Shown: positions 44,207-53,833, numbered from the stretch's first letter. The stretch: 64,000 bases of DNA from an uncultured Corynebacterium sp. (GCA_946220775.1 CAMIFC010000001.1:1-64000), one strand, 5' to 3'. Numbers and translations: made by a program. Notes: a model not told the origin generated them from the letters alone.

Positions 44207-45844
44207 ATGGCGGAGCTGACGATCTCCTCCGATGAGATCCGTAGCGCGATTGCGAACTACACCTCGAGCTACTCCCCGGAGGCCTCCCGCGAGGAGGTCG
44301 GCGTGGTCACAACGGCAGCTGACGGTATTGCCAACGTAAGCGGCATGCCATCGGTGATGGCCAACGAGCTGCTCGAGTTCCCAGGCGGCGTGATCGGCGT
44401 CGCACAGAACCTCGACACCGACACTGTCGGCGTCGTGATCCTGGGTAACTACGAGTCCCTCAAAGAGGGCGACGAGGTCAAGCGGACCGGTGAGGTCCTT
44501 TCCATTCCGGTCGGGGAAGACTTCCTCGGCCGCGTTATCAACCCACTGGGCGAGGCTATCGACGGCCTCGGCGACATCAACAGTGATGAGGAGCGTGCAC
44601 TTGAGCTGCAGGCACCTTCCGTCCTGATGCGTAAGCCAGTGCACGAGCCGATGCAGACCGGTATCAAGGCTATCGACGCCATGACGCCGATCGGCCGTGG
44701 TCAGCGTCAGCTGATCATTGGTGACCGTAAGACGGGTAAGACCTCCGTCTGTATTGACACCATCTTGAACCAGAGTGCGAACTGGGAGTCGGGCGATCCG
44801 ACCAAGCAGGTTCGCTGCATCTACGTTGCAATTGGTCAGAAGGGCTCGACCATCGCGTCGATCCGTCAGACCCTGGAAGAGCACGGTGCACTGGAATACA
44901 CCACCATCGTCGCTGCACCAGCATCTGACTCCGCTGGTTTCAAGTGGCTGGCGCCGTTCGCCGGTGCTGCACTGGGTCAGCACTGGATGTACCAGGGCAA
45001 GCACGTCCTGGTCATCTACGATGACTTGACCAAGCAGGCAGAGGCATACCGTGCGATTTCCCTGCTGCTGCGTCGTCCACCAGGACGCGAAGCATACCCA
45101 GGTGACGTGTTCTACCTGCACTCCCGCCTGCTGGAGCGTGCAGCAAAGCTCAATGATGAGCTGGGCGGCGGTTCTTTGACCGCACTGCCGATCATTGAGA
45201 CGAAGGCAAACGACGTGTCTGCCTTCATTCCAACTAACGTTATTTCCATTACCGACGGTCAGGTCTTCCTCGAGTCTGACCTGTTCAACCAGGGTGTTCG
45301 CCCTGCAATTAACGTTGGTGTGTCTGTTTCCCGTGTGGGTGGTGACGCACAGACCAAGGGCATGAAGAAGGTGTCCGGTAACCTGCGTCTGGACCTCGCT
45401 GCCTACCGCGACCTTGAGGCATTCTCCGCTTTCGCATCTGACCTGGACTCCGTGTCCAAGGCACAGCTGGAACGCGGTAAGCGCCTGGTCGAACTGCTGA
45501 AGCAGACCGAGCACCAGCCACAGACCGTGGAAAACCAGATGGTTTCCATCTGGCTGGCTGGCGAGGGCGAGTTCGATGATGTCCCAGTTGAGGACGTTCG
45601 TCGTTTCGAGTCCGAGCTGCTGGAACACCTCCACGCAAACGCAACCGGCGTTTATGACCAGATCGATGGTGGTCAGCCACTCAGCGACGAGTCCAAGGAC
45701 GCGCTGCTGCAGGCAACCACTGAATTCAAGCAAAGCTTCCAGACCACCGATGGCACCCCTGTCATCCCGGAGGAAGCCTCGCGCGCCATGGAGCAGGACG
45801 AAGTTCAGCAGTCCGAGATCACCGTTACCCGTAAGACCACTTAA
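44207..45844 (+). CDS. atpA: ATP synthase F1 subunit alpha
   Basis: This 545-residue non-catalytic nucleotide-binding subunit shows Walker A GDRKTGKTS near 173, the alpha/beta signature RPAINVGVSVSRVGGDAQ near 365 and the N-terminal AELTISSDEIRSAI delta-binding segment. ATG 44207 is preceded by AGCAGGA; the longer frame from 44174 begins without a good site. The C-terminus has an acidic extension typical of Actinobacteria. Confidence 0.97.
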   Translation: MAELTISSDEIRSAIANYTSSYSPEASREEVGVVTTAADGIANVSGMPSVMANELLEFPGGVIGVAQNLDTDTVGVVILGNYESLKEGDEVKRTGEVLSIPVGEDFLGRVINPLGEAIDGLGDINSDEERALELQAPSVLMRKPVHEPMQTGIKAIDAMTPIGRGQRQLIIGDRKTGKTSVCIDTILNQSANWESGDPTKQVRCIYVAIGQKGSTIASIRQTLEEHGALEYTTIVAAPASDSAGFKWLAPFAGAALGQHWMYQGKHVLVIYDDLTKQAEAYRAISLLLRRPPGREAYPGDVFYLHSRLLERAAKLNDELGGGSLTALPIIETKANDVSAFIPTNVISITDGQVFLESDLFNQGVRPAINVGVSVSRVGGDAQTKGMKKVSGNLRLDLAAYRDLEAFSAFASDLDSVSKAQLERGKRLVELLKQTEHQPQTVENQMVSIWLAGEGEFDDVPVEDVRRFESELLEHLHANATGVYDQIDGGQPLSDESKDALLQATTEFKQSFQTTDGTPVIPEEASRAMEQDEVQQSEITVTRKTT

Positions 45845-45904
45845 GGGCCCGGAGGAATCTCAAGCACCATGACTAACTACGGACAAGAAGGGAGGCGGTA
45901 GCAG

Positions 45905-46882
45905 ATGGCTAATCTTCGCGAACTGCGGACACGTATTAAGTCCGTGAACTCGACTAAGAAGATCACGAAGGCCCAAGAGCTTATCGCCACCTCGAGGATC
46001 ACGAAGGCACAGCGTCGTGTGGCCGCATCGCAGCCGTACGCCTCCGAGATCACCAAGGTGATCGAGCGACTGGCGTCCGCGAGCTCCTTGGATCACAAGA
46101 TCCTCAAAGAGCCAGTCGATGCCAAGCGCGCAGCTATCCTCGTGGTTTCGAGTGACCGTGGCATGTGCGGTGGCTACAACAACAACGTCTTCAAGACGAC
46201 TGCGGAACTCCGCAAGTTGCTTGAAAGCGAAGGCAAGGAAGTCGTTTTGTACGTCACGGGCTCAAAGGGCCTGGGCTACTACAACTTCCGGAATGAGAGC
46301 ATCGGTGGCTCCTGGACCGGATTCTCGCAGGATCCGGTGTACCTGGAGACCGAAAACCTGCGTAAGCACCTGATCGACGGCTTCCTCGCCGGTTCCGAGG
46401 GAACCGTGGACGCTGTCGATGGTGTTAACGCTGAGTCTGACCAGGTACAGGGCTTCGACGAAGTCCACATGGTTTACACCGAGTTCCACTCCATGCTTTC
46501 CCAGACGCCGAAGGCACACCGCCTGTTGCCTATCAAGACTGTCGTCGAAGAGGAAAAGCTCGACATGGGCACCGACCTGGTGTCCGATTCCGAGAAGGAA
46601 ATTACCTCTGAGGTGGAGTTCGAACCGGACGCAGACACGCTTCTCGCTGCTCTGCTTCCGCAGTACGTCTCCCGTGGCATCTTTGCCGCGATGCTGGAAG
46701 CAGCAGCCTCCGAGTCTGCAGCGCGTCGTACCGCAATGAGCGCTGCGACGGACAACGCTAGCGAGTTGGTGGAAAATCTGTCTCGTATCGCCAACCAGGC
46801 TCGTCAGGCGCAGATTACCCAGGAAATCACAGAGATCGTCGGTGGCGCGTCTGCGCTCGGCGATAGCGGAGAGAGTGACTAA
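45905..46882 (+). CDS. atpG: ATP synthase F1 subunit gamma
   Basis: This 325-residue central shaft has the N-terminal coiled helix ANLRELRTRIKSVNSTKKIT and the C-terminal signature AMSAATDNASELVENLSRIANQARQAQIT. An extra acidic segment lies around 185-245 (EEEKLDMGTDLVSDSEKEI), a region that in actinobacterial gamma subunits carries a regulatory loop. AGGGAGGCGG precedes the ATG. Confidence 0.97.
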   Translation: MANLRELRTRIKSVNSTKKITKAQELIATSRITKAQRRVAASQPYASEITKVIERLASASSLDHKILKEPVDAKRAAILVVSSDRGMCGGYNNNVFKTTAELRKLLESEGKEVVLYVTGSKGLGYYNFRNESIGGSWTGFSQDPVYLETENLRKHLIDGFLAGSEGTVDAVDGVNAESDQVQGFDEVHMVYTEFHSMLSQTPKAHRLLPIKTVVEEEKLDMGTDLVSDSEKEITSEVEFEPDADTLLAALLPQYVSRGIFAAMLEAAASESAARRTAMSAATDNASELVENLSRIANQARQAQITQEITEIVGGASALGDSGESD

Positions 46883-46885
46883 ATA

Positions 46886-48334
46886 ATGACTACAGCAATT
46901 CAGGAGCAGCAGAACTCTGCTGAGCCGACTGCTGCCGGCCGCGTCGTTCGAGTGATCGGCCCGGTTGTCGACGTGGAGTTCCCACGTGGGCAGCAGCCAG
47001 CACTATTCAACGCCCTGCACGTCGAGGTTGACCTCGAAGCAGTGGCAAAGACCATCACCCTGGAGGTCGCACAGCACCTCGGCGATAATCTCGTCCGCAC
47101 GGTGTCGATGGCCCCAACCGACGGTTTGATCCGAGGTGCCGAGGTCAAGGACACCGGTGCTCCGATCTCCGTTCCAGTCGGTGACGTCGTCAAGGGCCAC
47201 GTTTTCAACGCCCTGGGTGACTGCCTCGACGAGCCAGGCCTCGGCCGCGACGGCGAGCAGTGGGGTATTCACCGCGAGCCACCAGCATTCGACGAGCTCG
47301 AGGGTAAGACCGAGATTCTCGAAACCGGCATTAAGGTCATCGACTTGCTGACCCCTTACGTGAAGGGTGGCAAGATTGGCCTGTTCGGTGGTGCAGGTGT
47401 GGGTAAGACCGTCCTGATTCAGGAGATGATTACCCGTATCGCCCGCGAGTTCTCCGGTACTTCCGTTTTCGCAGGTGTCGGTGAGCGTACTCGTGAGGGT
47501 ACGGACCTCTTCCTCGAGATGGAGGAGATGGGCGTGCTGCAGGACACCGCGCTTGTCTTCGGCCAAATGGATGAGCCACCGGGAGTTCGTATGCGCGTGG
47601 CACTGTCCGGTCTGACCATGGCGGAGTACTTCCGCGATGTACAGAACCAGGACGTGCTGCTGTTCATCGACAATATCTTCCGCTTCACCCAGGCAGGTTC
47701 TGAGGTTTCCACGCTGCTCGGTCGCATGCCGTCCGCAGTGGGTTACCAGCCAACCCTGGCTGACGAGATGGGTGTGCTCCAGGAGCGCATTACCTCGACG
47801 AAGGGTAAGTCCATTACGTCTCTGCAGGCCGTTTACGTCCCTGCCGATGACTACACGGACCCGGCTCCGGCAACGACCTTCGCCCACCTGGATGCGACGA
47901 CCGAGCTCGACCGCGCGATCGCTTCGAAGGGTATTTACCCAGCAGTGAACCCGCTGACCTCGACCTCTCGTATCCTCGAGCCAGGCATCGTCGGCGAGCG
48001 CCACTACGCTGTTGCGCAGCGCGTGATCAACATTCTGCAGAAAAACAAGGAACTGCAGGATATTATCGCGATTCTGGGTATGGACGAGCTGTCTGAGGAA
48101 GACAAGATCACCGTTCAGCGTGCCCGTCGTATCGAGCGCTTCTTGGGCCAGAACTTCTTCGTTGCAGAGAAGTTCACCGGCATCCCAGGTTCCTTCGTTC
48201 CTCTCGAGGACACGATCGACGCGTTCGAGCGCATCTGCGATGGCGAGTTCGACAACTACCCAGAGCAGGCATTCAACGGCCTGGGTGGCTTGGACGACGT
48301 TGAGGCTGCATACAAGAAGCTCAACGAGAAGTAA
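46886..48334 (+). CDS. atpD: ATP synthase F1 subunit beta
   Basis: This 482-residue catalytic subunit contains Walker A GGAGVGKTVLIQE near 168, the catalytic GERTREGTDL segment near 200, VLLFIDNIFRFTQAGSEVS (Walker B, near 255-273) and the signature PAVNPLTSTSRIL. It synthesises ATP from ADP and phosphate. It starts 3 bases after the atpG stop. Confidence 0.98.
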   Translation: MTTAIQEQQNSAEPTAAGRVVRVIGPVVDVEFPRGQQPALFNALHVEVDLEAVAKTITLEVAQHLGDNLVRTVSMAPTDGLIRGAEVKDTGAPISVPVGDVVKGHVFNALGDCLDEPGLGRDGEQWGIHREPPAFDELEGKTEILETGIKVIDLLTPYVKGGKIGLFGGAGVGKTVLIQEMITRIAREFSGTSVFAGVGERTREGTDLFLEMEEMGVLQDTALVFGQMDEPPGVRMRVALSGLTMAEYFRDVQNQDVLLFIDNIFRFTQAGSEVSTLLGRMPSAVGYQPTLADEMGVLQERITSTKGKSITSLQAVYVPADDYTDPAPATTFAHLDATTELDRAIASKGIYPAVNPLTSTSRILEPGIVGERHYAVAQRVINILQKNKELQDIIAILGMDELSEEDKITVQRARRIERFLGQNFFVAEKFTGIPGSFVPLEDTIDAFERICDGEFDNYPEQAFNGLGGLDDVEAAYKKLNEK

Positions 48335-48345
48335 GAGGAGCGCAC

Positions 48346-48720
48346 ATGGCTGAGATTGCCGCAGAACTGGTGGCTGTGGAGAAGGCGTTGTGGTCTGGTA
48401 CCGCAACCGCCGTTATCGCGCAGACCACTGAAGGCGAGATCGGCGTGCTCCCCGGCCACGAGCCCGTGCTCGGCCAGCTGGTCGACAACGGTGTCGTGGT
48501 CATCCGGACCAACGAGGGTGAAAAGCTTGTTGCTGCAGTCCAGGGTGGTTTCCTGGCTGTGTCTTCGGAGAAGATCACCATCCTCGCAGACTCCGCGACG
48601 TGGGCCCACGAGGTCAATGAAGCGGATGCCGAGGCTCGGGTGCGTGATGCATCTTCCGAAGAGGATAAGTCTCGCGCCGAGTCCGAGTTGCGCGCTGTGA
48701 AGCGTTCTAAGGAAAGCTAG
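48346..48720 (+). CDS. atpC: ATP synthase F1 subunit epsilon
   Basis: This 124-residue subunit has the N-terminal beta-sandwich (VAVEKALWSGTATAVIAQTTEGEIGVLPGHEPVLGQL) and a helical C-terminal domain of modest length that can inhibit ATP hydrolysis. It closes the atp operon and is followed by a strong terminator. Confidence 0.96.
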   Translation: MAEIAAELVAVEKALWSGTATAVIAQTTEGEIGVLPGHEPVLGQLVDNGVVVIRTNEGEKLVAAVQGGFLAVSSEKITILADSATWAHEVNEADAEARVRDASSEEDKSRAESELRAVKRSKES

Positions 48721-48761
48721 CCCACCGCTCGCTGTTGTGAGCTGGGCGCTTGCCTAGACCC

Positions 48762-48816
48762 GAAGCCGCGTATCTGCCTTTTTGGCACGATGCGCGGTTT
48801 TCTTTTTGTTTTTTTC
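48762..48816 (+). terminator. Intrinsic terminator of the atp operon
   Basis: A stem of about 16 base pairs starts at GAAGCCGCG (48762) and closes at CGCGGTTTTC, with a TTTTT loop and one bulged C. It is followed by TTTTTG and seven T (48809-48815). It lies 41 bases after atpC. The T-tract abuts a GGACGCCA motif. Confidence 0.85.
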
Positions 48817-48824
48817 GGACGCCA
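48809..48824 (+). repeat. T5-GGACGCCA dispersed motif, copy 6
   Basis: Seven T then CGGACGCCA, continuing ACCCGC and a -10-like TATAGT (48831-48836). It lies between the atp terminator and the DUF2550 gene, so the motif overlaps that gene's promoter region. Confidence 0.6.
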
Positions 48825-48830
48825 ACCCGC

Positions 48831-48836
48831 TATAGT
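48831..48836 (+). promoter_or_regulatory. -10 element for the DUF2550 gene
   Basis: TATAGT lies 57 bases before the ATG of the DUF2550 gene. A -35 is poor (TTGTTT at 48806, 19-base spacer). Confidence 0.4.
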
Positions 48837-48892
48837 GGACACATTCCATCAGGCAAATTCTTAGGTTCCACTGAGAGGGCAGAGGTGACGCC

Positions 48893-49321
48893 ATGACTTC
48901 GGTATACATCATTGCTGGAGTCCTCTTGGTGCTGCTGATCGCAGCCGTGGTGTGGCGCTTCTTCGCCCTCCGGAGTAAGGGATACCCCGTGTTGCTTCGT
49001 CCACTTCCCGCTGAAGATGGTCGGAATTGGCGACACGGGGTTTTGGTTTATGCGGAGACTTCCGCGAAGTTGTATAAGCTGCGCAGCCTCCGACCTGAGT
49101 CGGACTTGGTGCTGACCCGGTTGGGGACGGACATTATTGATCGTCGGGAATTGATCGATCGAGAGCGCAACATCATCGAAGATGATTGCCACATTGTGAT
49201 TATTCGCCACCGGGGGAAGAACTATGAATTGGCTGTTGACCAGCAGGGGGATACGGCGTTGGTTGCGTGGCTCGAGTCTGCTCCGTCGGCGCGTCGGGTA
49301 CGCACCAGCCGTCCGCGCTGA
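48893..49321 (+). CDS. DUF2550 membrane-anchored protein
   Basis: The 142-residue protein has an N-terminal transmembrane helix (VYIIAGVLLVLLIAAVVWRFF) followed by a small cytosolic domain containing RNWRHGVLVYAETSAKLYKL. This is the DUF2550 family, which in mycobacteria and corynebacteria sits directly after atpC (Rv1312 in M. tuberculosis). The role is unknown; an envelope or ATP synthase-linked job is only suggested by position. GAGAGGGCAGAGG precedes the ATG. Confidence 0.92.
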   Translation: MTSVYIIAGVLLVLLIAAVVWRFFALRSKGYPVLLRPLPAEDGRNWRHGVLVYAETSAKLYKLRSLRPESDLVLTRLGTDIIDRRELIDRERNIIEDDCHIVIIRHRGKNYELAVDQQGDTALVAWLESAPSARRVRTSRPR

Positions 49322-49469
49322 AAAGGCGCGATTGTATTGGGGGAGATGACGGGGGTAGTGGGGCTGCACTTTTGCTTGTTTTGGGGATAAGCCGCTCATG
49401 GGTGTGTAAGATTCTCTTAGGATGTTATTCAATAAAGCAATGGATTAATCCCGCAAATGCACTGCGGAT

Positions 49470-49483
49470 TGGCGTCCTAAAAA
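49470..49483 (-). repeat. T5-GGACGCCA dispersed motif, copy 7
   Basis: On the minus strand TTTTTAGGACGCCA, preceded by CTTCTTTG, 20 bases before the binding-protein gene and next to its AAGGA ribosome site. The rest of the 181-base gap has a -10-like TAAGAT at 49407-49412. Confidence 0.6.
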
Positions 49484-49502
49484 CAAAGAAGGAAAAGAAA
49501 AC

Positions 49503-51122
49503 GTGCAGAAGAAACTTGGAATGAAGATTGTCGCGGCGCTCGCTGCTGGATCGCTGGGGTTGGGGCTCGCGAGCTGCTCGGATGGTGGTTCCCAATCGAC
49601 GGTTGCGCAGGGCTCGGAGGATGAAATGGTCTTTGCGATCGGCGAGCCCTCCGGCGAATTTGATCCCAAGAAGGGGTGGGGTGACCATGGTCAGCAACGT
49701 CTGCTGCATAGCTCCTTACTTAAGGCCAGTGACAAGGGGGACGGCGAACTCGAAGGGGATCTCGCTAAGGATTTCAAGCAATCGAAGGACGGAAAATCGT
49801 GGGAATTTGAGCTGAATCCGGAGTTCAAGTTCTCTGATGGGGCGCCCGTGACCGCCAAGGACGTGAAATTCACGTACGACATGTTGATCAAGGACGGCAC
49901 GAATTGGGATCTCAGCGCCATCGATAAGGTGACCACCGAAGGGGATCACAAGGTTCGCATTGACCTGAAGAAGCCAGACACGATCTTCTCTATTCTGCTG
50001 ACCCAGATCGGGATCGTGCCGGCGGACAAGTACGGCGACGATTACAGCCATAATCCGATCGCTTCTGGGCCGTATAAGGTCGTGGAGTTCCGCCCAGGGG
50101 AGCAGCTGATCATGGAACAAAACGAGTATTACCCAACCAAGCCGAAGCACAAGAAGCTGGTTTTCATGCTGTCTGACGAGGACCAGTCGATTCAGGCGGC
50201 GAAGTCGGGGCAGGTTGACGTCCTTGCGGTTTTCCCTGGCAATGCGAATCAGAAGATCAAGGGCATGCACGATGAGTCCATTAAGACCGTCGAGTCGCTG
50301 GGCATGACCATGCCTACTCTTCCTGCTGGTGGCAAGGGGGAAACCAACGGCATGCCGGTCAAGGTCGGTAACGACGTGACCTCCGATAAGGCAATTCGGC
50401 AAGCGCTGACCGTGGGGATCGACCGCGAGGCGCTGGTCGATCTGACGCTTGATGGGCGCGGCAAACCGGCGTACTCCTCGGTAGACGATCAGCCGTGGTT
50501 CAACGAAGAGACCACCTTCGAGGACGGCAAGGCCGACGAAGCCAAGAAGATCCTAGAGAAGGCTGGCTGGAAGGATACGAACGGGGATGGCACCGTCGAT
50601 AAAGACGGTAAGGAAGCCGAATTTGAGCTGTACTACGCTTCGGATGATTCAAACCGTTCCGACCTGTCGAACGCTGTTGCTGCACAAGCAAAGGATCTAG
50701 GCATCAAGATCAAGCCGAAGGGCGTGACGTGGGACGACATCTATAAGGATGGAAAGACTGTTCCAGTGATGTTCGGCCTCGGTGCACATGCGCCGAGTGA
50801 CTTGTACTTCTATTACGCCTCGGACCAGATCGGGGTGGGCTATCACAACCTTTCTTCCTACAAGAACAAGACCGTGGACAAGCACCTGAAGGCGGCCCGT
50901 CATGCCAAGAGCCTGGAGGCATCCCTGCCTGATTGGAAGGCCGCTCAGTGGGATGGAAAGCAGGGTATGTCGAGCCGTCCAGATGCCGACAACCCATTCG
51001 TGTGGTTGGTTCGCCGCGACCACGTGTACTACGTGAAGGATGGTCTGGACTTGGGTAAGCAACCGATTCACGCTCACGGCCACGGCTGGCAGATCTTCCT
51101 CAACTACGAGGAATGGCTGTAA
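49503..51122 (+). CDS. Peptide/nickel-type ABC transporter substrate-binding lipoprotein
   Basis: This 539-residue family 5 solute-binding protein has a lipoprotein signal peptide ending in the lipobox LASC (Cys25). The family segments WEFELNPEFKFSDGAPVTAKDV, NPIASGPYKVVEFRPGE and AIRQALTVGIDREALVDL follow. It captures oligopeptides, nickel or a metal chelate. A His-rich IHAHGHGW near the C-terminus would suit metal, but this is weak. It starts at GTG with AAGGA upstream. It is the first gene of a five-gene importer operon. Confidence 0.92.
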   Translation: MQKKLGMKIVAALAAGSLGLGLASCSDGGSQSTVAQGSEDEMVFAIGEPSGEFDPKKGWGDHGQQRLLHSSLLKASDKGDGELEGDLAKDFKQSKDGKSWEFELNPEFKFSDGAPVTAKDVKFTYDMLIKDGTNWDLSAIDKVTTEGDHKVRIDLKKPDTIFSILLTQIGIVPADKYGDDYSHNPIASGPYKVVEFRPGEQLIMEQNEYYPTKPKHKKLVFMLSDEDQSIQAAKSGQVDVLAVFPGNANQKIKGMHDESIKTVESLGMTMPTLPAGGKGETNGMPVKVGNDVTSDKAIRQALTVGIDREALVDLTLDGRGKPAYSSVDDQPWFNEETTFEDGKADEAKKILEKAGWKDTNGDGTVDKDGKEAEFELYYASDDSNRSDLSNAVAAQAKDLGIKIKPKGVTWDDIYKDGKTVPVMFGLGAHAPSDLYFYYASDQIGVGYHNLSSYKNKTVDKHLKAARHAKSLEASLPDWKAAQWDGKQGMSSRPDADNPFVWLVRRDHVYYVKDGLDLGKQPIHAHGHGWQIFLNYEEWL

Positions 51123-52145
51123 TTGCACGTACTGAAGTTCCTAGCCGGGCAGAGTGTTCGGCTCATCAGCCTATTGGTGGGCATCACTCTGCTCACCTTC
51201 GGGCTGCTGAAAATGTCACCGCTGGACCCGGTTGGTCAGTACATCGCGAAAATGCCGGGCGCTAATGCCGAGCAGATTGCGAAGCTCCGCGAATTGTGGG
51301 GGCAGGATTTGCCGTGGTGGGAACAGTATTGGGGCTGGGCGAGTCACGTCCTGCGTGGCGACTGGGGCATGAGCTACGCCTTCCGGGAGTCCGTGTGGCA
51401 CATCATTTCCCGCGCTTTCGTGAATTCCTTGATGCTCATGGTGTTCGCGTGGCTGCTCGCCACCGTTGTTGGTTACGTCTTGGGAATGCTAGCGGCGGTC
51501 GCGAGCCGCAGTGATCGTCGGGGGTGGCGTGGCGTGGACCGGCTCATCACGGCCTATTGCTGGACGCTGTGGTCGACCCCAACGTTTATCGTTGGGCTGC
51601 TGTTGATCATGGTTTTTGCAGTGTGGCTCGGCTGGTATCCGACGGGACTCTCGCAACCATTGGGCACCCAACTTGGCGAGGTGAGCTTTGCAGACCGATT
51701 CAACCACATGGTGCTTCCCGGCATCGCAGTCGCCGCCGTGGGGGTTGCCCAAGTCGCTTTGCATACGTGACAGGAGTATTTGGATTTTTTGGATTCGGAC
51801 GTCAGCCGGTTCGCCCGTGCCCGGGGCATGGGAACGTGGACGGTCGTTCGTCGTCATGGGTTGAGAAATACCGCCTTGCCGGCGTTGATGCTGCAGTTCT
51901 CGCAGTTCGCAACACTATTTGGTGGTTCGGTACTGGCCGAGGTTGTGTTCAGCTACGCCGGACTGGGCTCTGCCATTACCGAAGCGGGATTGAACTCTGA
52001 CGTGCCTTTGCTGCTGGGGTGCGTGGTTCTCATGGCGGTTTTTGTGTTCACTGGGAACCTGATTGCGGATGTGTTGGCGCGAGTGATTGATCCGCGCGTG
52101 CGACGTTCCCAAGCCACCACGGGGCAGGTGGACTCACGTGACTGA
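51123..52145 (+). pseudogene. ABC importer permease (DppB/NikB type) interrupted by an in-frame TGA
   Basis: The frame opens at TTG 51123 directly after the binding-protein stop and encodes 215 residues of a DppB/OppB-type permease (LLTFGLLKMSPLDPVGQYI, GDWGMSYAFRESV). It then meets TGA at 51768-51770 and continues in the same frame to 52145. The second part has the EAA-type loop (SRFARARGMGTWTVVRRHGLRNTALPALM) and the last helices. Together they give about 340 residues, the normal length. TGA most simply replaces CGA (Arg), so this is a single nonsense change, a sequencing error or a readthrough site. The end overlaps the next permease gene. Confidence 0.85.
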
Positions 52146-53010
52146 GATTCTGCCGAAGAATACACAGAGCCTGCCGAAGAAACTGGGTGCATACCGCAAC
52201 AATCGGGTGCTTCTCGCCGCATTGGCGGTGACCAGTGTCGCAGTGATTGGTGCAGTGTTGGTTCTCGCTGCCGTTGTGCCGAATGATCACGTAGAAGTCG
52301 GGTTCGGTGGCCGGAACGAAGATCCAAGCAGTGGGCTGTGGCTGGGAACGGATTGGCTGGGCCGAGACATGTTTGCCCGCCTGGTCAAAGGTCTCCGCTT
52401 GTCGATCGGGGTCGGGATCGCAGTGGCGATCTTGTCTGTTGTGGTTGCCACAGTGGTCGCTGGCTTCAGCAGCCTTGGTGTGAAGGCAATAGATCGGGGA
52501 GTCAATTGGATTATCAATTGCTTCCTTGGACTGCCTTCCGTGGTGCTCATGCTGATTCTGGCTTTCGCTTTTGGTGGTGGGCTGTGGGGAATTGTCTTCG
52601 CTGTGGGGCTGAGTACCTGGCCTCACTTGGCTCGAGTCTTACAGGCTCAAGTGTTGAAGGTGCGGTCAGAAGGTTACGTCATGGCGTCCTTGCGTCAGGG
52701 CCGAAGTCGGCCGTGGATTGCGGTTCATCATGTGATCCCTTCGTTGACCCCGCACATCGTTGTCGGGTTGGCGACGGGGTTGCCGCACGCGATTCTGCAT
52801 GAGGCAATGCTGTCTTTCCTTGGATTTGGATTTGATCCATCGATTCCCTCGTTGGGGATCATCTTGAACGAGGCATCGCGATACATCACCTCAGGGCAGT
52901 GGTGGCTGATCTTGTGGCCGGTCGTCGCATTGGTTGGGTTGGCCGTGCTGCTGGATCAAACAGGAGACCGCCTCCGACGAGTGCTCACGCCATCGAGCAG
53001 CCAAGAATGA
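52138..53010 (+). CDS. ABC importer permease (DppC/NikC type)
   Basis: The 290-residue inner membrane protein has about six helices. The sequence LGTDWLGRDMFARLVKGLRLSIGVG near 63-87 and the EAA-loop-like VMASLRQGRSRPWIAVHHVIPSL near 181-203 are typical of the second permease of peptide/nickel importers. GTG 52138 overlaps the end of the first permease by 8 bases and has AGGTGG upstream. It is intact. Confidence 0.9.
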   Translation: MTEILPKNTQSLPKKLGAYRNNRVLLAALAVTSVAVIGAVLVLAAVVPNDHVEVGFGGRNEDPSSGLWLGTDWLGRDMFARLVKGLRLSIGVGIAVAILSVVVATVVAGFSSLGVKAIDRGVNWIINCFLGLPSVVLMLILAFAFGGGLWGIVFAVGLSTWPHLARVLQAQVLKVRSEGYVMASLRQGRSRPWIAVHHVIPSLTPHIVVGLATGLPHAILHEAMLSFLGFGFDPSIPSLGIILNEASRYITSGQWWLILWPVVALVGLAVLLDQTGDRLRRVLTPSSSQE

Positions 53011-53032
53011 TGCTCAAGAACCAGGAGACGTT

Positions 53033-53833
53033 ATGAAGGTAGAACGTGAAGCTATGCAAGATCAGCAGCTGAGCCGGTCTCCGTTGCTGGAGATCGAGGA
53101 TCTCAGCGTGTCCTTCGCGAGTTATGAGTCCCTCTTCCGCCTTGGCCTGCACAGTCCACTTCACAGGCTGAATTTGAAGGTATATCCGGGTGAACTCGTC
53201 GCAGTGATTGGCCAATCCGGCGCAGGTAAATCTTTGCTTGCGGAATCGATCATGGGAATCTTGCCTCGAAACGCGCGCCGATCAGGAAATATCCACTTTG
53301 CCGGTCAGCCCTTGAATCCGCGCGCGGAACGGGGTCGGACTATTCGGTATATCCCGCAGCCGATCAGCAACCTCGATCCGACGATGACGGTGAAAAGGTT
53401 TGTTGCCGCCGTCGGATCGTCCGCCGAACAACGCCTGAGCCAATTCGGCATCGAGAAACCACTGACTAAGAGATACCCGCAAGAACTATCCGGCGGTCAG
53501 CTCCGGAGGGTGCTGCTGGCCACGGCAGTGGATACCCCGAAGCACAGTGGCGACATGCGGTTATTGATCGCAGATGAGCCCACGCCAGGCCTGCATAGGG
53601 AGGCCGCCGAGCAAGTGCTTGAGTATTTCAACCACCTGAAGACCCTCGGTGTCGTGGTGATGATTATTACCCACGACATGGTCGCGGCCGCGCAGATTGC
53701 GGACCGGATCATCGTCCTCAATGAAGGACGAATGGAAGCTGACTTTCCAGCCGAACAACTGGGGGAGATCAATGGCTACACAAAGAAACTGTGGGATGCG
53801 CAGCCAAGCAATAAATTCTGGGACGCGTTGTGA
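53033..53833 (+). CDS. ABC importer ATP-binding protein 1 (DppD/NikD type)
   Basis: This 266-residue ATPase has Walker A GQSGAGKSLLAES near 61, signature LSGGQLRRVLL near 152, Walker B LLIADEPTPG near 176 and the H-loop MIITHDM. At this length it lacks the C-terminal extension of OppD/DppD and is closer in size to NikD. GGAG lies 7 bases before ATG 53033. Confidence 0.9.
   Translation: MKVEREAMQDQQLSRSPLLEIEDLSVSFASYESLFRLGLHSPLHRLNLKVYPGELVAVIGQSGAGKSLLAESIMGILPRNARRSGNIHFAGQPLNPRAERGRTIRYIPQPISNLDPTMTVKRFVAAVGSSAEQRLSQFGIEKPLTKRYPQELSGGQLRRVLLATAVDTPKHSGDMRLLIADEPTPGLHREAAEQVLEYFNHLKTLGVVVMIITHDMVAAAQIADRIIVLNEGRMEADFPAEQLGEINGYTKKLWDAQPSNKFWDAL

Noticed and set aside
44162..48406. Long minus-strand open frames opposite atpA (523 codons) and atpD (467 codons)
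   Set aside because: They mirror highly expressed, strongly codon-biased genes and encode Leu/Val/Gly/His-rich sequences without family resemblance; typical antisense shadows in GC-rich genes.
49413..49440. TTAGGATGTTATTCAATAA as a DtxR box for the importer
   Set aside because: Only the left half resembles the 19-base DtxR consensus; the right half does not fit.
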